Origin: Thermoleophilia bacterium
GTDB lineage: Bacteria; Actinomycetota; Thermoleophilia; Gaiellales; JAICJC01
DNA: 19,114 nucleotides
NCBI GenBank assembly: GCA_025928435.1
Contig: JAICJM010000064.1
Span: 1-19,114 of the forward strand
Direction of reading: 5' to 3'
Below the pieces are notes generated by a model. The model made no database searches and was not told the origin of the DNA. It saw only the letters and a program-made list of their open reading frames with translations. The first letter of the stretch is position 1; each line of letters opens with the position of its first letter. Positions 5,243 to 11,941 of this stretch are shown one piece after another. A program made the position numbers and the translations under genes.

Positions 5243-6037
5243 CGGCGGCCCGGCGGTCAGCTGCGCGTACTCGTCTTCGCTGATCACGCCTTCGGCGAGC
5301 AGTCGCCTGCTCGCCGAAGGCGTGCGCCGGTTGGTTCTCTCGGGCTGGGGTCGGGAAGCGGTCGTGCTCGCGCCGACCTGCACGAGGTCACCCTGAGCCA
5401 CGAGGCTACCGACCGGCGCATCGTCGGGGTCGTGTTCTCCCGGGTAGAGCGTGATCGTGGCCGCCAGTCGGTAGAGCCCTGCCGTCAGTGACGGGCCGGC
5501 GGCGGCATGTGAGATGCCGTGTTCAGCACGGACGGTGCCCGTCATGCGGGCCATCAGGACGTCGCCGTCCGCGTCGAGCCTCCGTGCCGTGATCTCGGCG
5601 GAGTAGTCGAGCGTCGGTGCGGGCGGAGGCGCCGATCCGCGCCGGAGCTCCAGCGCGACGCCGATGGACTGGTCGGCGCCCACTCCTCGATGGAGAGGCC
5701 GGACCCGGGCCGTGCCGAGGCGCACCACCTCGAGGATCGGGGGCGGTTCGTCGGCGACCGGGTCGGCCGGAGCCGCGGGGACGTCCGCCGCAGCCGAGAT
5801 GCTTCCGAGGCGTCGCGCCTGCCCGATCCAGTCCATGGCCTCGATGCGTCCTGGAGTGCACGCGGGTACGGCGACGGCAATGGCGAGCTCGTCCGGAGTG
5901 CTCGTTTCGACATCCCGATACGTGTGGATGCCGGCGGCCTGGAGTTTGCGTGCGACCGCGGACCCGATTCCCGAGATCCGCGTCAGATCGTCGATGTGCG
6001 CGGTTGCGGACGCGCCCGAGGATCCATGTGAGGGCAT
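5237..6037 (-). CDS. Helix-hairpin-helix protein with C-terminal SHOCT-like segment
   Basis: The ATG at 6037 is preceded by GGAGG at 7 nt. Residues about 15-60 form a helix-hairpin-helix unit: D-D-L-T-R-I-S-G-I-G-S-A-V-A-R-K-L-Q-A-A-G-I, then T-Y-R-D-V, resembling the DUF4332/HhH domains that bind nucleic acid or act as protein adaptors. Residues about 95-225 look like a beta-rich domain of unknown family. The C-terminus, R-R-L-L-A-E-G-V-I-S-E-D-E-Y-A-Q-L, fits the short SHOCT motif found at the ends of many unrelated proteins. It lies downstream of the 143-aa gene on the same strand, separated by a hairpin, and probably shares its transcript. The end of the gene contains a perfect 18-bp palindromic hairpin and overlaps the convergent 86-aa gene by 6 bp. 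Function unknown. Confidence 0.8.
   Translation of the reverse strand: MPSHGSSGASATAHIDDLTRISGIGSAVARKLQAAGIHTYRDVETSTPDELAIAVAVPACTPGRIEAMDWIGQARRLGSISAAADVPAAPADPVADEPPPILEVVRLGTARVRPLHRGVGADQSIGVALELRRGSAPPPAPTLDYSAEITARRLDADGDVLMARMTGTVRAEHGISHAAAGPSLTAGLYRLAATITLYPGEHDPDDAPVGSLVAQGDLVQVGASTTASRPQPERTNRRTPSASRRLLAEGVISEDEYAQLTAGPPS
5285..5324. terminator. Perfect 18-bp hairpin inside the HhH/SHOCT gene
   Basis: CACGCCTTCGGCGAGCAG (5285-5302) and its exact complement (5307-5324) flank a 4-nt loop that reads GCGA, a GNRA tetraloop, on the minus strand. On the plus strand it lies 43 nt past the stop of the 86-aa gene and is followed by a T-rich stretch (GGTTGGTTCTCT), so it could terminate that transcript. 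On the minus strand it lies within codons for T-P-S-A-S-R-R-L-L-A-E-G-V. Confidence 0.5.
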
Positions 6038-6062
6038 GAGAGCCTCCAGTCCTCGCGAGCCG

Positions 6063-6094
6063 GCCGGTGCCCGACCTCGCGGTCGGGCACCGGC
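6063..6094 (-). other. Intercistronic hairpin with GNRA loop
   Basis: GCCGGTGCCCGACC (6063-6076) and its complement (6081-6094) are perfect 14-bp arms around a loop reading GCGA on the minus strand. It lies about 20 nt past the stop of the 143-aa gene and about 25 nt before the HhH/SHOCT start. No U-tract follows, so attenuation, processing or mRNA stabilisation are as likely as termination. Confidence 0.6.
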
Positions 6095-6113
6095 AGAAGC
6101 GCAGCAGTCCGGC

Positions 6114-6545
6114 TCAGTTGATCAGGGCAGTGCCCATGTCCGCGAAGCCGGCGATGTCCGTCGCCTGGTTCTCATACATGAACTTCGCGAGCAGGTGGTA
6201 GATCTGCGAGCCCTGGTGCGGATCCGGCAGCACCGTGCCCGGGAAGTCGATCTTCCAGTCGTAGACCTTGGGATTCGGCTCGGTGTTCGAGGGCTTGAGC
6301 GTGAGGTCGAAGCACGGTGACAGCACCTGGTCGATCGGCCCACCCTGCTCATCGGCCCAGATGCACACGGTGGCGGTGCCGCCGAGCCAGTTGGGGAGCA
6401 CCACGACGCCGCTGACGGTGAAACCCTGGTCGACGTCGATCACGTCGAGCGGCGCGCCGTTGGGATCGGTGATGCCTCGTACCTCGAGGTACGCGCCGCC
6501 GGGCGGCATGAACTGGATTTGCCCCTTCGCTGGCAGAGTCAACAT
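6114..6545 (-). CDS. 143-aa hypothetical protein, beta-rich
   Basis: ATG at 6545 is chosen over the upstream in-frame start because AAGGAG lies 7 nt before it. The protein begins MLTLPAKGQIQFMPPGGAYL and is rich in predicted beta strands (for example F-T-V-S-G-V-V-V-L-P and G-T-A-T-V-C-I-W-A). It ends with a helix around Y-H-L-L-A-K-F-M-Y-E-N-Q. Two cysteines are present. There is no signal peptide or membrane segment. I do not recognise the family. It lies between the LuxR-type regulator and the HhH/SHOCT gene, all on the minus strand, and may be regulated by that regulator. Both this protein and the next contain beta-rich stretches, so they could form a complex, which is inference. Confidence 0.7.
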   Translation of the reverse strand: MLTLPAKGQIQFMPPGGAYLEVRGITDPNGAPLDVIDVDQGFTVSGVVVLPNWLGGTATVCIWADEQGGPIDQVLSPCFDLTLKPSNTEPNPKVYDWKIDFPGTVLPDPHQGSQIYHLLAKFMYENQATDIAGFADMGTALIN

Positions 6546-6650
6546 GGCTGCTCCTTCGGTCGTGGCGAGGTCACCCTCCCACGCACGCGAGGACACCCAC
6601 AAGAACAGGAAGGCCCGGATTGGAGCGAGTTCCGATTCGAAGAGTTCGAT

Positions 6651-7283
6651 CTACCGGGCACCCGGATCCGGGCCGTTAGGCCCATCCGATGCATGGTCCG
6701 GGAGGGCAAAGACCTGGGTTCGCCGCCGCAAATGTGCCTTCTGCAGGATGCTGTGGACGTGGTTCTTCGCGGTCGACTCGGCGATGTAGAGGGACGCCGC
6801 GATCTCCTTGTTCGACTGTCCGCGACGCAACAGCGTCAGCACCTCCAGCTCGCGGCGTGTGAACTCCATCCCATCCGCGGCGACGTCGCCGTCTGCAGCT
6901 GCGTCGTCACAGCAGCGATCACCGGGCACGCCCACCACCGCCCTGCGGATGTCTGCGGGCGACGCTTCGGGCGGTAGATAGTCGTCGATCCCCGCCTCGA
7001 CCCACATGGGGATCAGATCGTCATGGGCCCCCAGGCCGACGATTTGGATCCCGTCGCCCTGTGCGCGCAAGGCCCGCACGACGGCGATGCCGTCCGGCAT
7101 GCGGGCGTCCATGACGGCGACAGTCGGGCTTCTCTCCGTGACCCGGTGGGTGGCCTCGTTCGTGTGCGCGGCGACGCCGACCACTTCGATCCCAGGGTCC
7201 GCGCGCAGGGCGGCGCTGACGCCGTCACGATAGATCCGCAGATCAGAAACGATGAGCGCTCGGACGAGTCCCACACCCCACAC
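6651..7283 (-). CDS. NarL/LuxR-type response regulator with degenerate receiver
   Basis: This protein of about 210 aa has an N-terminal receiver (about 6-115) and a C-terminal LuxR helix-turn-helix, with F-T-R-R-E-L-E-V-L-T-L-L-R-R-G-Q-S-N-K-E-I-A and E-S-T-A-K-N-H-V-H-S-I-L. The receiver keeps the phospho-acceptor Asp in V-M-D-A-R-M-P-D-G. However, the acidic pair is reduced to S-D-L, the Thr/Ser after strand 4 reads G-L-G-A, and the conserved Lys is replaced in Y-L-P-P-E-A-S. Phosphorylation switching may therefore be weak or absent. The start is uncertain: GTG at 7283, or GTG at 7274 just before the receiver. It diverges from the alcohol dehydrogenase gene. No partner kinase is adjacent. 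Confidence 0.87.
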   Translation of the reverse strand: MWGVGLVRALIVSDLRIYRDGVSAALRADPGIEVVGVAAHTNEATHRVTERSPTVAVMDARMPDGIAVVRALRAQGDGIQIVGLGAHDDLIPMWVEAGIDDYLPPEASPADIRRAVVGVPGDRCCDDAAADGDVAADGMEFTRRELEVLTLLRRGQSNKEIAASLYIAESTAKNHVHSILQKAHLRRRTQVFALPDHASDGPNGPDPGAR

Positions 7284-7331
7284 CCTTTGCCCCTAACCCA
7301 ACCTTGACGGCCGATGGTAACGATAGTCACA

Positions 7332-7346
7332 GGGTTGCGTCAACCC
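7332..7346. promoter_or_regulatory. Short palindrome in the LuxR / alcohol dehydrogenase spacer
   Basis: GGGTTG (7332-7337) and CAACCC (7341-7346) are perfect 6-bp arms around CGT. It lies in the 98-bp divergent spacer, about 20 nt upstream of the putative -10 of the dehydrogenase gene, a plausible operator for the adjacent regulator. A repeat this short may be chance. Confidence 0.3.
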
Positions 7347-7365
7347 GGTTTCGCCCTCGGACGCT

Positions 7366-7371
7366 TGATAC
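7366..7371 (+). promoter_or_regulatory. -10-like hexamer before the alcohol dehydrogenase gene
   Basis: TGATAC (or GATACC one base later) ends 9-10 nt before the ATG at 7382, with no ribosome site between, the same geometry as at the MFS gene. This predicts a nearly leaderless transcript. Confidence 0.4.
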
Positions 7372-7381
7372 CGTCACCCGC

Positions 7382-8485
7382 ATGCGCGCCGTCCTCTTCC
7401 GCGACCCGGACCACCCCGTCGAGGTCACCGACGTCGAGCTCGACCCGCCCAAGGAGGGCGAGGTCCGCGTTCAGATCGCCGCGGCCGGCGTGTGCCACTC
7501 AGACCTGCACGTGCGCAAGGGTGACTGGGACGTGGCGGCCCCGCTCGTCATGGGGCACGAGGGCTCGGGGACGGTCACGGCGGTCGGGCCCGGCGTCACC
7601 ACGCCGAAAGAGGGCGACCGCGTCGTTCTCTCGTGGGTGCCGAGCTGCGGGCGCTGCCGCATGTGCTTGGCCGGCTTCCCCGCTCGATGCGAGCTCGCCG
7701 CCAACGTGCTTCTGCCCCAGGGCGTGCTCTACGACGGGACGACGCGCTTTCACCGCGATGGCGAGCGCATCCACCACTACCTGGCGGTCTCCTCGTTCGC
7801 GGAGGAGGTGGTGGTGCCCGCATCCGGCGCGATCCCGATCCACGCCGACGCGCCGCTCGACGTGCTGGCGCTGGTCGGCTGCGGCGTCGCCACCGGAGTC
7901 GGCGCGGTGCAGCGCACGGCGGCCGTCCCGGACGGCGCGACCGTCGCCGTGATCGGCTGCGGCGGGGTCGGCCTCTCGGTCGTCCAGGGCGCTCGGCTCG
8001 CCAAGGCCAGCCGCATCATCGCCGTCGACCTCGACCCGGCCCGCGGCGAGCTCGCCCGCCTTTTCGGCGCCACCGATGCCATCGCGACCCGCGACATGGA
8101 CGCCGTCCAGGCGGTGCACGACCTGACCGACGGCGGCGTCGACTTCGCCTTCGACGCGATCGGCAAGATCGAGACGACCGAGCAGGCGATCGGCATGCTC
8201 GGCATCGGCGGCATGGCCGTCGTCGTCGGCCTCCCGCCGACCGGCGCGACCGCCCGCTTCGAGCCGCTCGCGCTGGCCGAGCGGGAGCAGCGCATCGTCG
8301 GCTCGAACTACGGCAGCACGATCCCGGCCGTGGACTTCCCGGCGCTCGTCGACCTCTACCTGGCCGGCGACCTCATGCTGGACGAGCTCGTCAGCGGCCG
8401 CCGCCCGCTCGAGGACGCGGAGGCCGCGCTCCAGGATCTGGCCGCCGGGCGCACGCTGCGCACGCTGCTCATCCCCGGGATGTAG
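7382..8485 (+). CDS. Zinc-dependent alcohol dehydrogenase (MDR superfamily)
   Basis: This 367-aa protein, normal length for the family, oxidises alcohols or reduces aldehydes with a nicotinamide cofactor. Catalytic-zinc residues appear in G-V-C-H-S-D-L-H (about residue 38) and G-H-E-G-S-G (about 59). The structural-zinc cysteines are in S-C-G-R-C-R-M-C-L-A-G-F-P-A-R-C. The Rossmann motif is V-I-G-C-G-G-V-G-L-S-V, followed by V-D-L-D-P, whose Asp favours NAD over NADP. Overall it resembles class III and formaldehyde/mycothiol- or NDMA-type dehydrogenases, but the substrate cannot be read from sequence. An upstream in-frame extension is open, but the chosen ATG begins exactly at the conserved M-R-A-V-L-F. 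The TAG stop runs straight into a palindromic repeat. Confidence 0.93.
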   Translation: MRAVLFRDPDHPVEVTDVELDPPKEGEVRVQIAAAGVCHSDLHVRKGDWDVAAPLVMGHEGSGTVTAVGPGVTTPKEGDRVVLSWVPSCGRCRMCLAGFPARCELAANVLLPQGVLYDGTTRFHRDGERIHHYLAVSSFAEEVVVPASGAIPIHADAPLDVLALVGCGVATGVGAVQRTAAVPDGATVAVIGCGGVGLSVVQGARLAKASRIIAVDLDPARGELARLFGATDAIATRDMDAVQAVHDLTDGGVDFAFDAIGKIETTEQAIGMLGIGGMAVVVGLPPTGATARFEPLALAEREQRIVGSNYGSTIPAVDFPALVDLYLAGDLMLDELVSGRRPLEDAEAALQDLAAGRTLRTLLIPGM

Positions 8486-8517
8486 GGGGACAGTCCCCTC
8501 GGTCGGGGACTGTCCCC
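8486..8517. repeat. Palindromic repeat, GGGGACAGTCCCC family, copy 1
   Basis: GGGGACAGTCCCC (8486-8498) and its complement GGGGACTGTCCCC (8505-8517) are separated by 6 nt. It starts directly after the alcohol dehydrogenase stop and ends 17 nt before the putative -10 of the molybdate operon. Related copies occur at 16831-16862 and 18946-18979. It can form a strong hairpin and may act as a terminator. Confidence 0.85.
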
Positions 8518-8534
8518 GTTTGCCACGCCGGTGG

Positions 8535-8540
8535 TATGCT
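8535..8540 (+). promoter_or_regulatory. Possible -10 box of the molybdate operon
   Basis: TATGCT lies about 41 nt upstream of the preferred GTG start at 8582 of the MerR/TOBE gene. It directly follows the palindromic repeat. No clear -35 was found. Confidence 0.3.
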
Positions 8541-8581
8541 CCCGCGCCTGCCTATGCGGTGACTATGTAGGAGAGGTGGAG

Positions 8582-8968
8582 GTGGACGACCGGCTGGTCT
8601 CGATCGGTGAGGCGGCGAAGGCGCTCGGCGTGAGCGTGGACACGCTCCGCCGCTGGGAGCGGTACGGCCGCCTGCAGTCGCAGCGCGACTCCCGCAACCG
8701 GCGCATGATCCTCGTCTCGGAGATCGAGCGGCTCGGCGGCCACATGCCCGCGCTGACGGGGGACGGCTTCTCGGCTCGCAACCGCTTCGAGGGCGAGGTG
8801 GAGAGCGTCGAGATCACCGGCGTCATCGCCCAGGTGGTGATCAGGGCCGGGCCGCACCGGGTTGTCTCGGTCGTGACCCGCGACGCCGTCGAGGAGCTCG
8901 GGCTCGCCCCGGGCATCCCCGCCGTCGCGACGGTGAAGGCAACGTCGGTGATGGTGGGGAGGATATGA
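8582..8968 (+). CDS. MerR-type HTH / TOBE-domain regulator, probably molybdate-responsive
   Basis: GTG at 8582 is preferred because GGAG lies 8 nt upstream; an alternative GTG lies at 8576 and an upstream ATG at about 8531. The 128-aa product has an N-terminal MerR/excisionase-like helix-turn-helix (about 6-50): S-I-G-E-A-A-K-A-L-G-V-S-V-D-T-L-R-R-W-E-R-Y-G-R-L. A C-terminal TOBE (molbindin) domain follows (about 67-125): N-R-F-E-G-E-V-E-S-V-E-I, ending A-V-A-T-V-K-A-T-S-V-M-V-G. TOBE domains bind molybdate or tungstate. It overlaps modA as ATGA, so it most likely senses molybdate and represses this operon. It differs from E. coli ModE in using a MerR-type rather than winged LysR-like DNA-binding region. 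Confidence 0.9.
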   Translation: MDDRLVSIGEAAKALGVSVDTLRRWERYGRLQSQRDSRNRRMILVSEIERLGGHMPALTGDGFSARNRFEGEVESVEITGVIAQVVIRAGPHRVVSVVTRDAVEELGLAPGIPAVATVKATSVMVGRI

Positions 8969-9765
8969 GCACACGCTGGAAGGCACTCGTCCTGGCGGTG
9001 GCGACGATGTTCGCGGCCGCGGCCTGCGGCGGGTCGTCGGGATCCGGCTCCGGGGGCTCGTCCGGCGGCTCGTCGGGCGGGACGCTGACCGTCTTCGCCG
9101 CCGCGTCGCTCGTGAACGTGTTCGGCGACCTGCGGAAGACCTACCAGCAGCAGCACCCGGGCTGGAAGGTGACGCTGAACACGGCCGGGTCGGATCAGCT
9201 CGCGGCCCAGATCGAGCAGAACGCGCCGGCCGACGTGTTCGCGGCGGCCAGCCCCACGTACCCGGAGCAGCTGCAGGGCGAGAACCTGCTCGGCAAGACG
9301 ACGACCTTCGCCACGAACTCGCTCCTGCTCGTCACGCCGAAGTCGAATCCGGCGCACCTGAAGACCGCGGCCGACCTCGAGAAGGGCGACGCGAAGGTGG
9401 TCGTCGCGGATCCGGCGGTGCCGCTCGGCTCCTACACCGAGGACGTGCTCGGCAACCTGGGCATCGACGAGACCACGCTGAACATCGTCAGCAAGGAGCA
9501 GGATGCCGAGGCCGTGCTGGCGAAGCTCACCTCGGGTGAGGCGGACGCCGGCTTCGTCTACATCACCGACGCCCTGTCCCAGAAGGCGAAGCTGCACGAG
9601 ATCGGGTTCCCCGCATCGGCGGATGCGACGGCGACCTACCCGATCGGGATCGTCAGCTACAGCCAGAACACGAAGGCGGCGCAGCAGTGGATCGACCTGG
9701 TGGAGAGCTCCCAAGGACGGGCCGTGCTCACGCGGTTCGGCTTCGGAGCGGCGCCTACGGGCTGA
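8965..9765 (+). CDS. modA: Molybdate ABC transporter substrate-binding lipoprotein
   Basis: This 266-aa protein opens with a lipoprotein signal: M-S-T-R-W-K then a hydrophobic core and lipobox A-A-A-C, lipid-modified at Cys21. A flexible Gly/Ser linker follows. The mature domain begins L-T-V-F-A-A-A-S-L-V-N-V-F, the ModA hallmark whose Ser residues bind the oxyanion, and continues with A-P-A-D-V-F-A-A-A-S. Later segments V-V-A-D-P-A-V-P-L-G-S-Y-T and G-E-A-D-A-G-F-V-Y-I-T-D-A complete the type II periplasmic-binding fold. It captures molybdate or tungstate outside the membrane and delivers it to ModB. Its ATG overlaps the regulator stop, and its 3' end overlaps modB. Confidence 0.95.
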   Translation: MSTRWKALVLAVATMFAAAACGGSSGSGSGGSSGGSSGGTLTVFAAASLVNVFGDLRKTYQQQHPGWKVTLNTAGSDQLAAQIEQNAPADVFAAASPTYPEQLQGENLLGKTTTFATNSLLLVTPKSNPAHLKTAADLEKGDAKVVVADPAVPLGSYTEDVLGNLGIDETTLNIVSKEQDAEAVLAKLTSGEADAGFVYITDALSQKAKLHEIGFPASADATATYPIGIVSYSQNTKAAQQWIDLVESSQGRAVLTRFGFGAAPTG

Positions 9766-10535
9766 CGACGGTCCTGCTCGGCCTGGCGACGGCAGCGTTC
9801 TTCCTGCTGCCGCTGCTGGGCGTCTTCCTGAAGGGCGACCTCCGCCACGGGCTGGATACCGAGACGACCCGGGAGGCGTTCCGGGTGACCGCGGAGACCA
9901 GCGGCGCGTCGCTGGCGGCGATGCTGCTCGTCGGGACGCCCGTCGCCTACCGGCTCGCGACGACCGCGTTCCGGGGCAAGACGCTCCTCGTCACCCTGTT
10001 CGAGCTGCCGCTCGTGCTGCCCCCCGCCGTCGCCGGCCTGGGGCTGTTCGCCGCGTTCGGCCGCACCGGCCTGCTCGGCGGGGAGCTGAGCGCACTCGGC
10101 ATCGAGCTGCCGTTCACGGCCGCGGCCGTCGTGCTGGCGATGACGTTCGTCGCCGGCCCCCTCTATCTGCGCCAGGCCCAGGCCTCGTTCGCCGCCGTCG
10201 ACCGCGACCTGCTCGCGGCCGCCCGCACGCTCGGCGCGGGCCCCTGGAAGGTGTTCCTGCAGGTGGCGGTGCCGCTGGCCGGCCCCGGCCTGGGAGCGGG
10301 GGCGGCGCTCGCGTGGGCGCGCGCGGTGGGCGAGTTCGGCGCCACGATCATGTTCGCCGGCAGCCTCGAGGGCGTCACCCAGACCGCCCCGATCGCCACC
10401 TACCTGCAGTTCGAGCAGGGCGACTTCGGGACGGCGCTCGCGCTCGGCGCGACGCTGATCGCGGTGAGCGCGATCGTGCTCCTGGTCGTCAAGCTGATCA
10501 TCCGCGGGAGGACGCTTCGCTTCGAGCCCATGTGA
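9687..10535 (+). CDS. modB: Molybdate ABC transporter permease
   Basis: This inner-membrane permease has 5-6 hydrophobic segments. The first begins near residue 24 (Y-G-L-T-T-V-L-L-G-L-A-T-A-A-F-F-L-L-P). The ABC permease loop that contacts the ATPase is present near 185-210: A-A-R-T-L-G-A-G-P-W-K-V-F, then V-P-L-A-G-P-G-L. G-E-F-G-A-T-I-M-F-A-G, typical of ModB/CysT permeases, follows. GTG at 9687 is the start used here, giving 282 aa and a 79-nt overlap with modA; a later rare CTG at 9762, overlapping the modA stop as CTGA, is possible. The stop overlaps modC as GTGA. Confidence 0.93.
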   Translation: MDRPGGELPRTGRAHAVRLRSGAYGLTTVLLGLATAAFFLLPLLGVFLKGDLRHGLDTETTREAFRVTAETSGASLAAMLLVGTPVAYRLATTAFRGKTLLVTLFELPLVLPPAVAGLGLFAAFGRTGLLGGELSALGIELPFTAAAVVLAMTFVAGPLYLRQAQASFAAVDRDLLAAARTLGAGPWKVFLQVAVPLAGPGLGAGAALAWARAVGEFGATIMFAGSLEGVTQTAPIATYLQFEQGDFGTALALGATLIAVSAIVLLVVKLIIRGRTLRFEPM

Positions 10536-11536
10536 CCTCCCCGGTGCGCGACTTCACCGTCGACGTCGCGCTCGACGTCACGGCCCCGACCGCGCTGGTG
10601 GGCCCGTCGGGAGCGGGAAAGTCGACCACGCTGCGCCTGATCGCGGGGCTCCTACGGCCGGCAAGCGGCGAGATCACGTGCAACGGCGAGACGTGGTTCG
10701 GGCCCGGCGTGAACGTGCCGGTCGAGCGGCGCCGGATCGGCTTCGTCTTCCAGGACTACGCGCTCTTCCCACACCGCAACGTGATCGGGAACGTCGCGTT
10801 CGAGGCCCGCCGCGACCCGGACGAGGTGCTGCGCCAGCTCGGGATCGAGCATCTCTCCCGCGCGCGTACGCGCGACCTCTCCGGCGGCGAGCGCCAGCGG
10901 GTCGCCCTCGCCCGCGCGCTCGCGACCGACCCGCAGCTGCTCCTGCTCGACGAGCCGCTGGCGGCGCTCGACCCGGGGACCCGCTCCGGCGTCGCCGCCG
11001 AGCTCGCCGACGTGCTCGAGCGCACGCGGGTGCCGACGATCACCGTCACGCACTCCTACGAGGAGGCGACGATGCTGGCCGAGCACGTCGTCGTCATCGA
11101 CGGGGGCCGGATCGTCCAGTCGGGCACCGGCGAGGAGCTCCTGCACTCGCCGGCGAGCCGGTTCGTGGCCGATTTCGCCGGCGTGAACTACGTCGCCGGG
11201 TTCGCCGAGGGGCCGGTCGTCCACCTGCCGGACGGGATGCTGATCCACGTCGGCGACGCCGCCGAAGGACCCGTCGCCGTGCTGGTGGCGCCGTGGGAGA
11301 TCACGCTCGGCCTCACGCCGCCGACCGACACCTCGGCGATGAACCATCTCCAGGGCCTCGTCGAGCGGGTGACGGTGCAGGGCAACCGCGCCCGCGTGCG
11401 GGTGGGCGGGCTCACGGCCGAGGTCACGCCGGGATCGGTGGAGCGGCTCGGCATCCGCCCCGGCCTGAAGGTCGTCGCGTCGTGGAAGGCCACCAGCACT
11501 CGGGTCGTGCCGAGGGCCGAGGGCGCGCGCCGCTAG
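10532..11536 (+). CDS. modC: Molybdate ABC transporter ATP-binding protein
   Basis: GTG at 10532 overlaps the modB stop (GTGA), and the product is 334 aa. ATPase motifs are complete: Walker A G-P-S-G-A-G-K-S-T, Q-loop F-V-F-Q-D-Y-A-L-F-P-H, signature L-S-G-G-E-R-Q-R-V-A-L-A-R-A-L, Walker B L-L-L-L-D-E-P-L-A-A-L-D, and H-loop V-T-H-S-Y-E-E-A. The C-terminal region after about residue 220, with N-H-L-Q-G-L-V-E-R-V-T-V-Q-G-N-R-A-R-V-R-V, fits a TOBE regulatory domain, so both the transporter ATPase and the operon regulator can bind oxyanion. It powers molybdate uptake at the cytoplasmic membrane face. Its TAG shares CTAG with the convergent GFA gene. Confidence 0.95.
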   Translation: MTSPVRDFTVDVALDVTAPTALVGPSGAGKSTTLRLIAGLLRPASGEITCNGETWFGPGVNVPVERRRIGFVFQDYALFPHRNVIGNVAFEARRDPDEVLRQLGIEHLSRARTRDLSGGERQRVALARALATDPQLLLLDEPLAALDPGTRSGVAAELADVLERTRVPTITVTHSYEEATMLAEHVVVIDGGRIVQSGTGEELLHSPASRFVADFAGVNYVAGFAEGPVVHLPDGMLIHVGDAAEGPVAVLVAPWEITLGLTPPTDTSAMNHLQGLVERVTVQGNRARVRVGGLTAEVTPGSVERLGIRPGLKVVASWKATSTRVVPRAEGARR

Positions 11537-11928
11537 TCGATGTGCTCCATGTCCGCGGGCAGGCCGACCCACGGGTGCATGCGCTCCTCCCATACCGAGA
11601 CGCTCGGCGGCGGGAAGTCGCGGTCGGCGAGCGCTCCCACCGGCACCGCGATCAGATCGGTCCGGTCGCCGGTCGTGTAGTAGACGGTCGCGCCGCACTC
11701 GGGGCAGAAGTGGAACGTCCGCCCCTCGCCCTCGTCGGACACGCGCTCGTAGGTCGTGTGGCCGCCCTCGATCCGGACGCGGTCGGCGGGGAACCGGGCC
11801 TGGACCGCGAACGTGCTGCCCGAGCGCCGCTGGCACGCGTAGCAATGGCACATCGAGACCCGGACGGGGTCGCCCTCCGCCGTGAGCTGCAGCTGCCCGC
11901 AGTTGCAGGATGCCTCGTGCGTCTCCAC
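11533..11928 (-). CDS. GFA/CENP-V-family zinc protein
   Basis: This 131-aa protein has the cysteine layout of the GFA (PF04828, CENP-V-type) fold: S-C-N-C-G-Q near residue 9, C-H-C-Y-A-C-Q-R-R-S-G-S near 27, and F-C-P-E-C-G-A-T-V near 74. These cysteines bind zinc. The family includes the so-called glutathione-dependent formaldehyde-activating enzyme, but most members have no proven reaction, and actinobacteria usually lack glutathione, so the specific name should not be assumed. The start is GTG at 11928. A TAGGCT hexamer ends exactly 7 nt upstream, suggesting a leaderless mRNA. The end shares CTAG with modC. Confidence 0.92.
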   Translation of the reverse strand: METHEASCNCGQLQLTAEGDPVRVSMCHCYACQRRSGSTFAVQARFPADRVRIEGGHTTYERVSDEGEGRTFHFCPECGATVYYTTGDRTDLIAVPVGALADRDFPPPSVSVWEERMHPWVGLPADMEHID

Positions 11929-11935
11929 GCCCCGC

Positions 11936-11941
11936 AGCCTA
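11936..11941 (-). promoter_or_regulatory. -10-like hexamer before the GFA gene
   Basis: TAGGCT on the minus strand ends 7 nt before the GTG at 11928, with no ribosome site. It begins with the TAG stop of the upstream coiled-coil gene. Confidence 0.35.
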
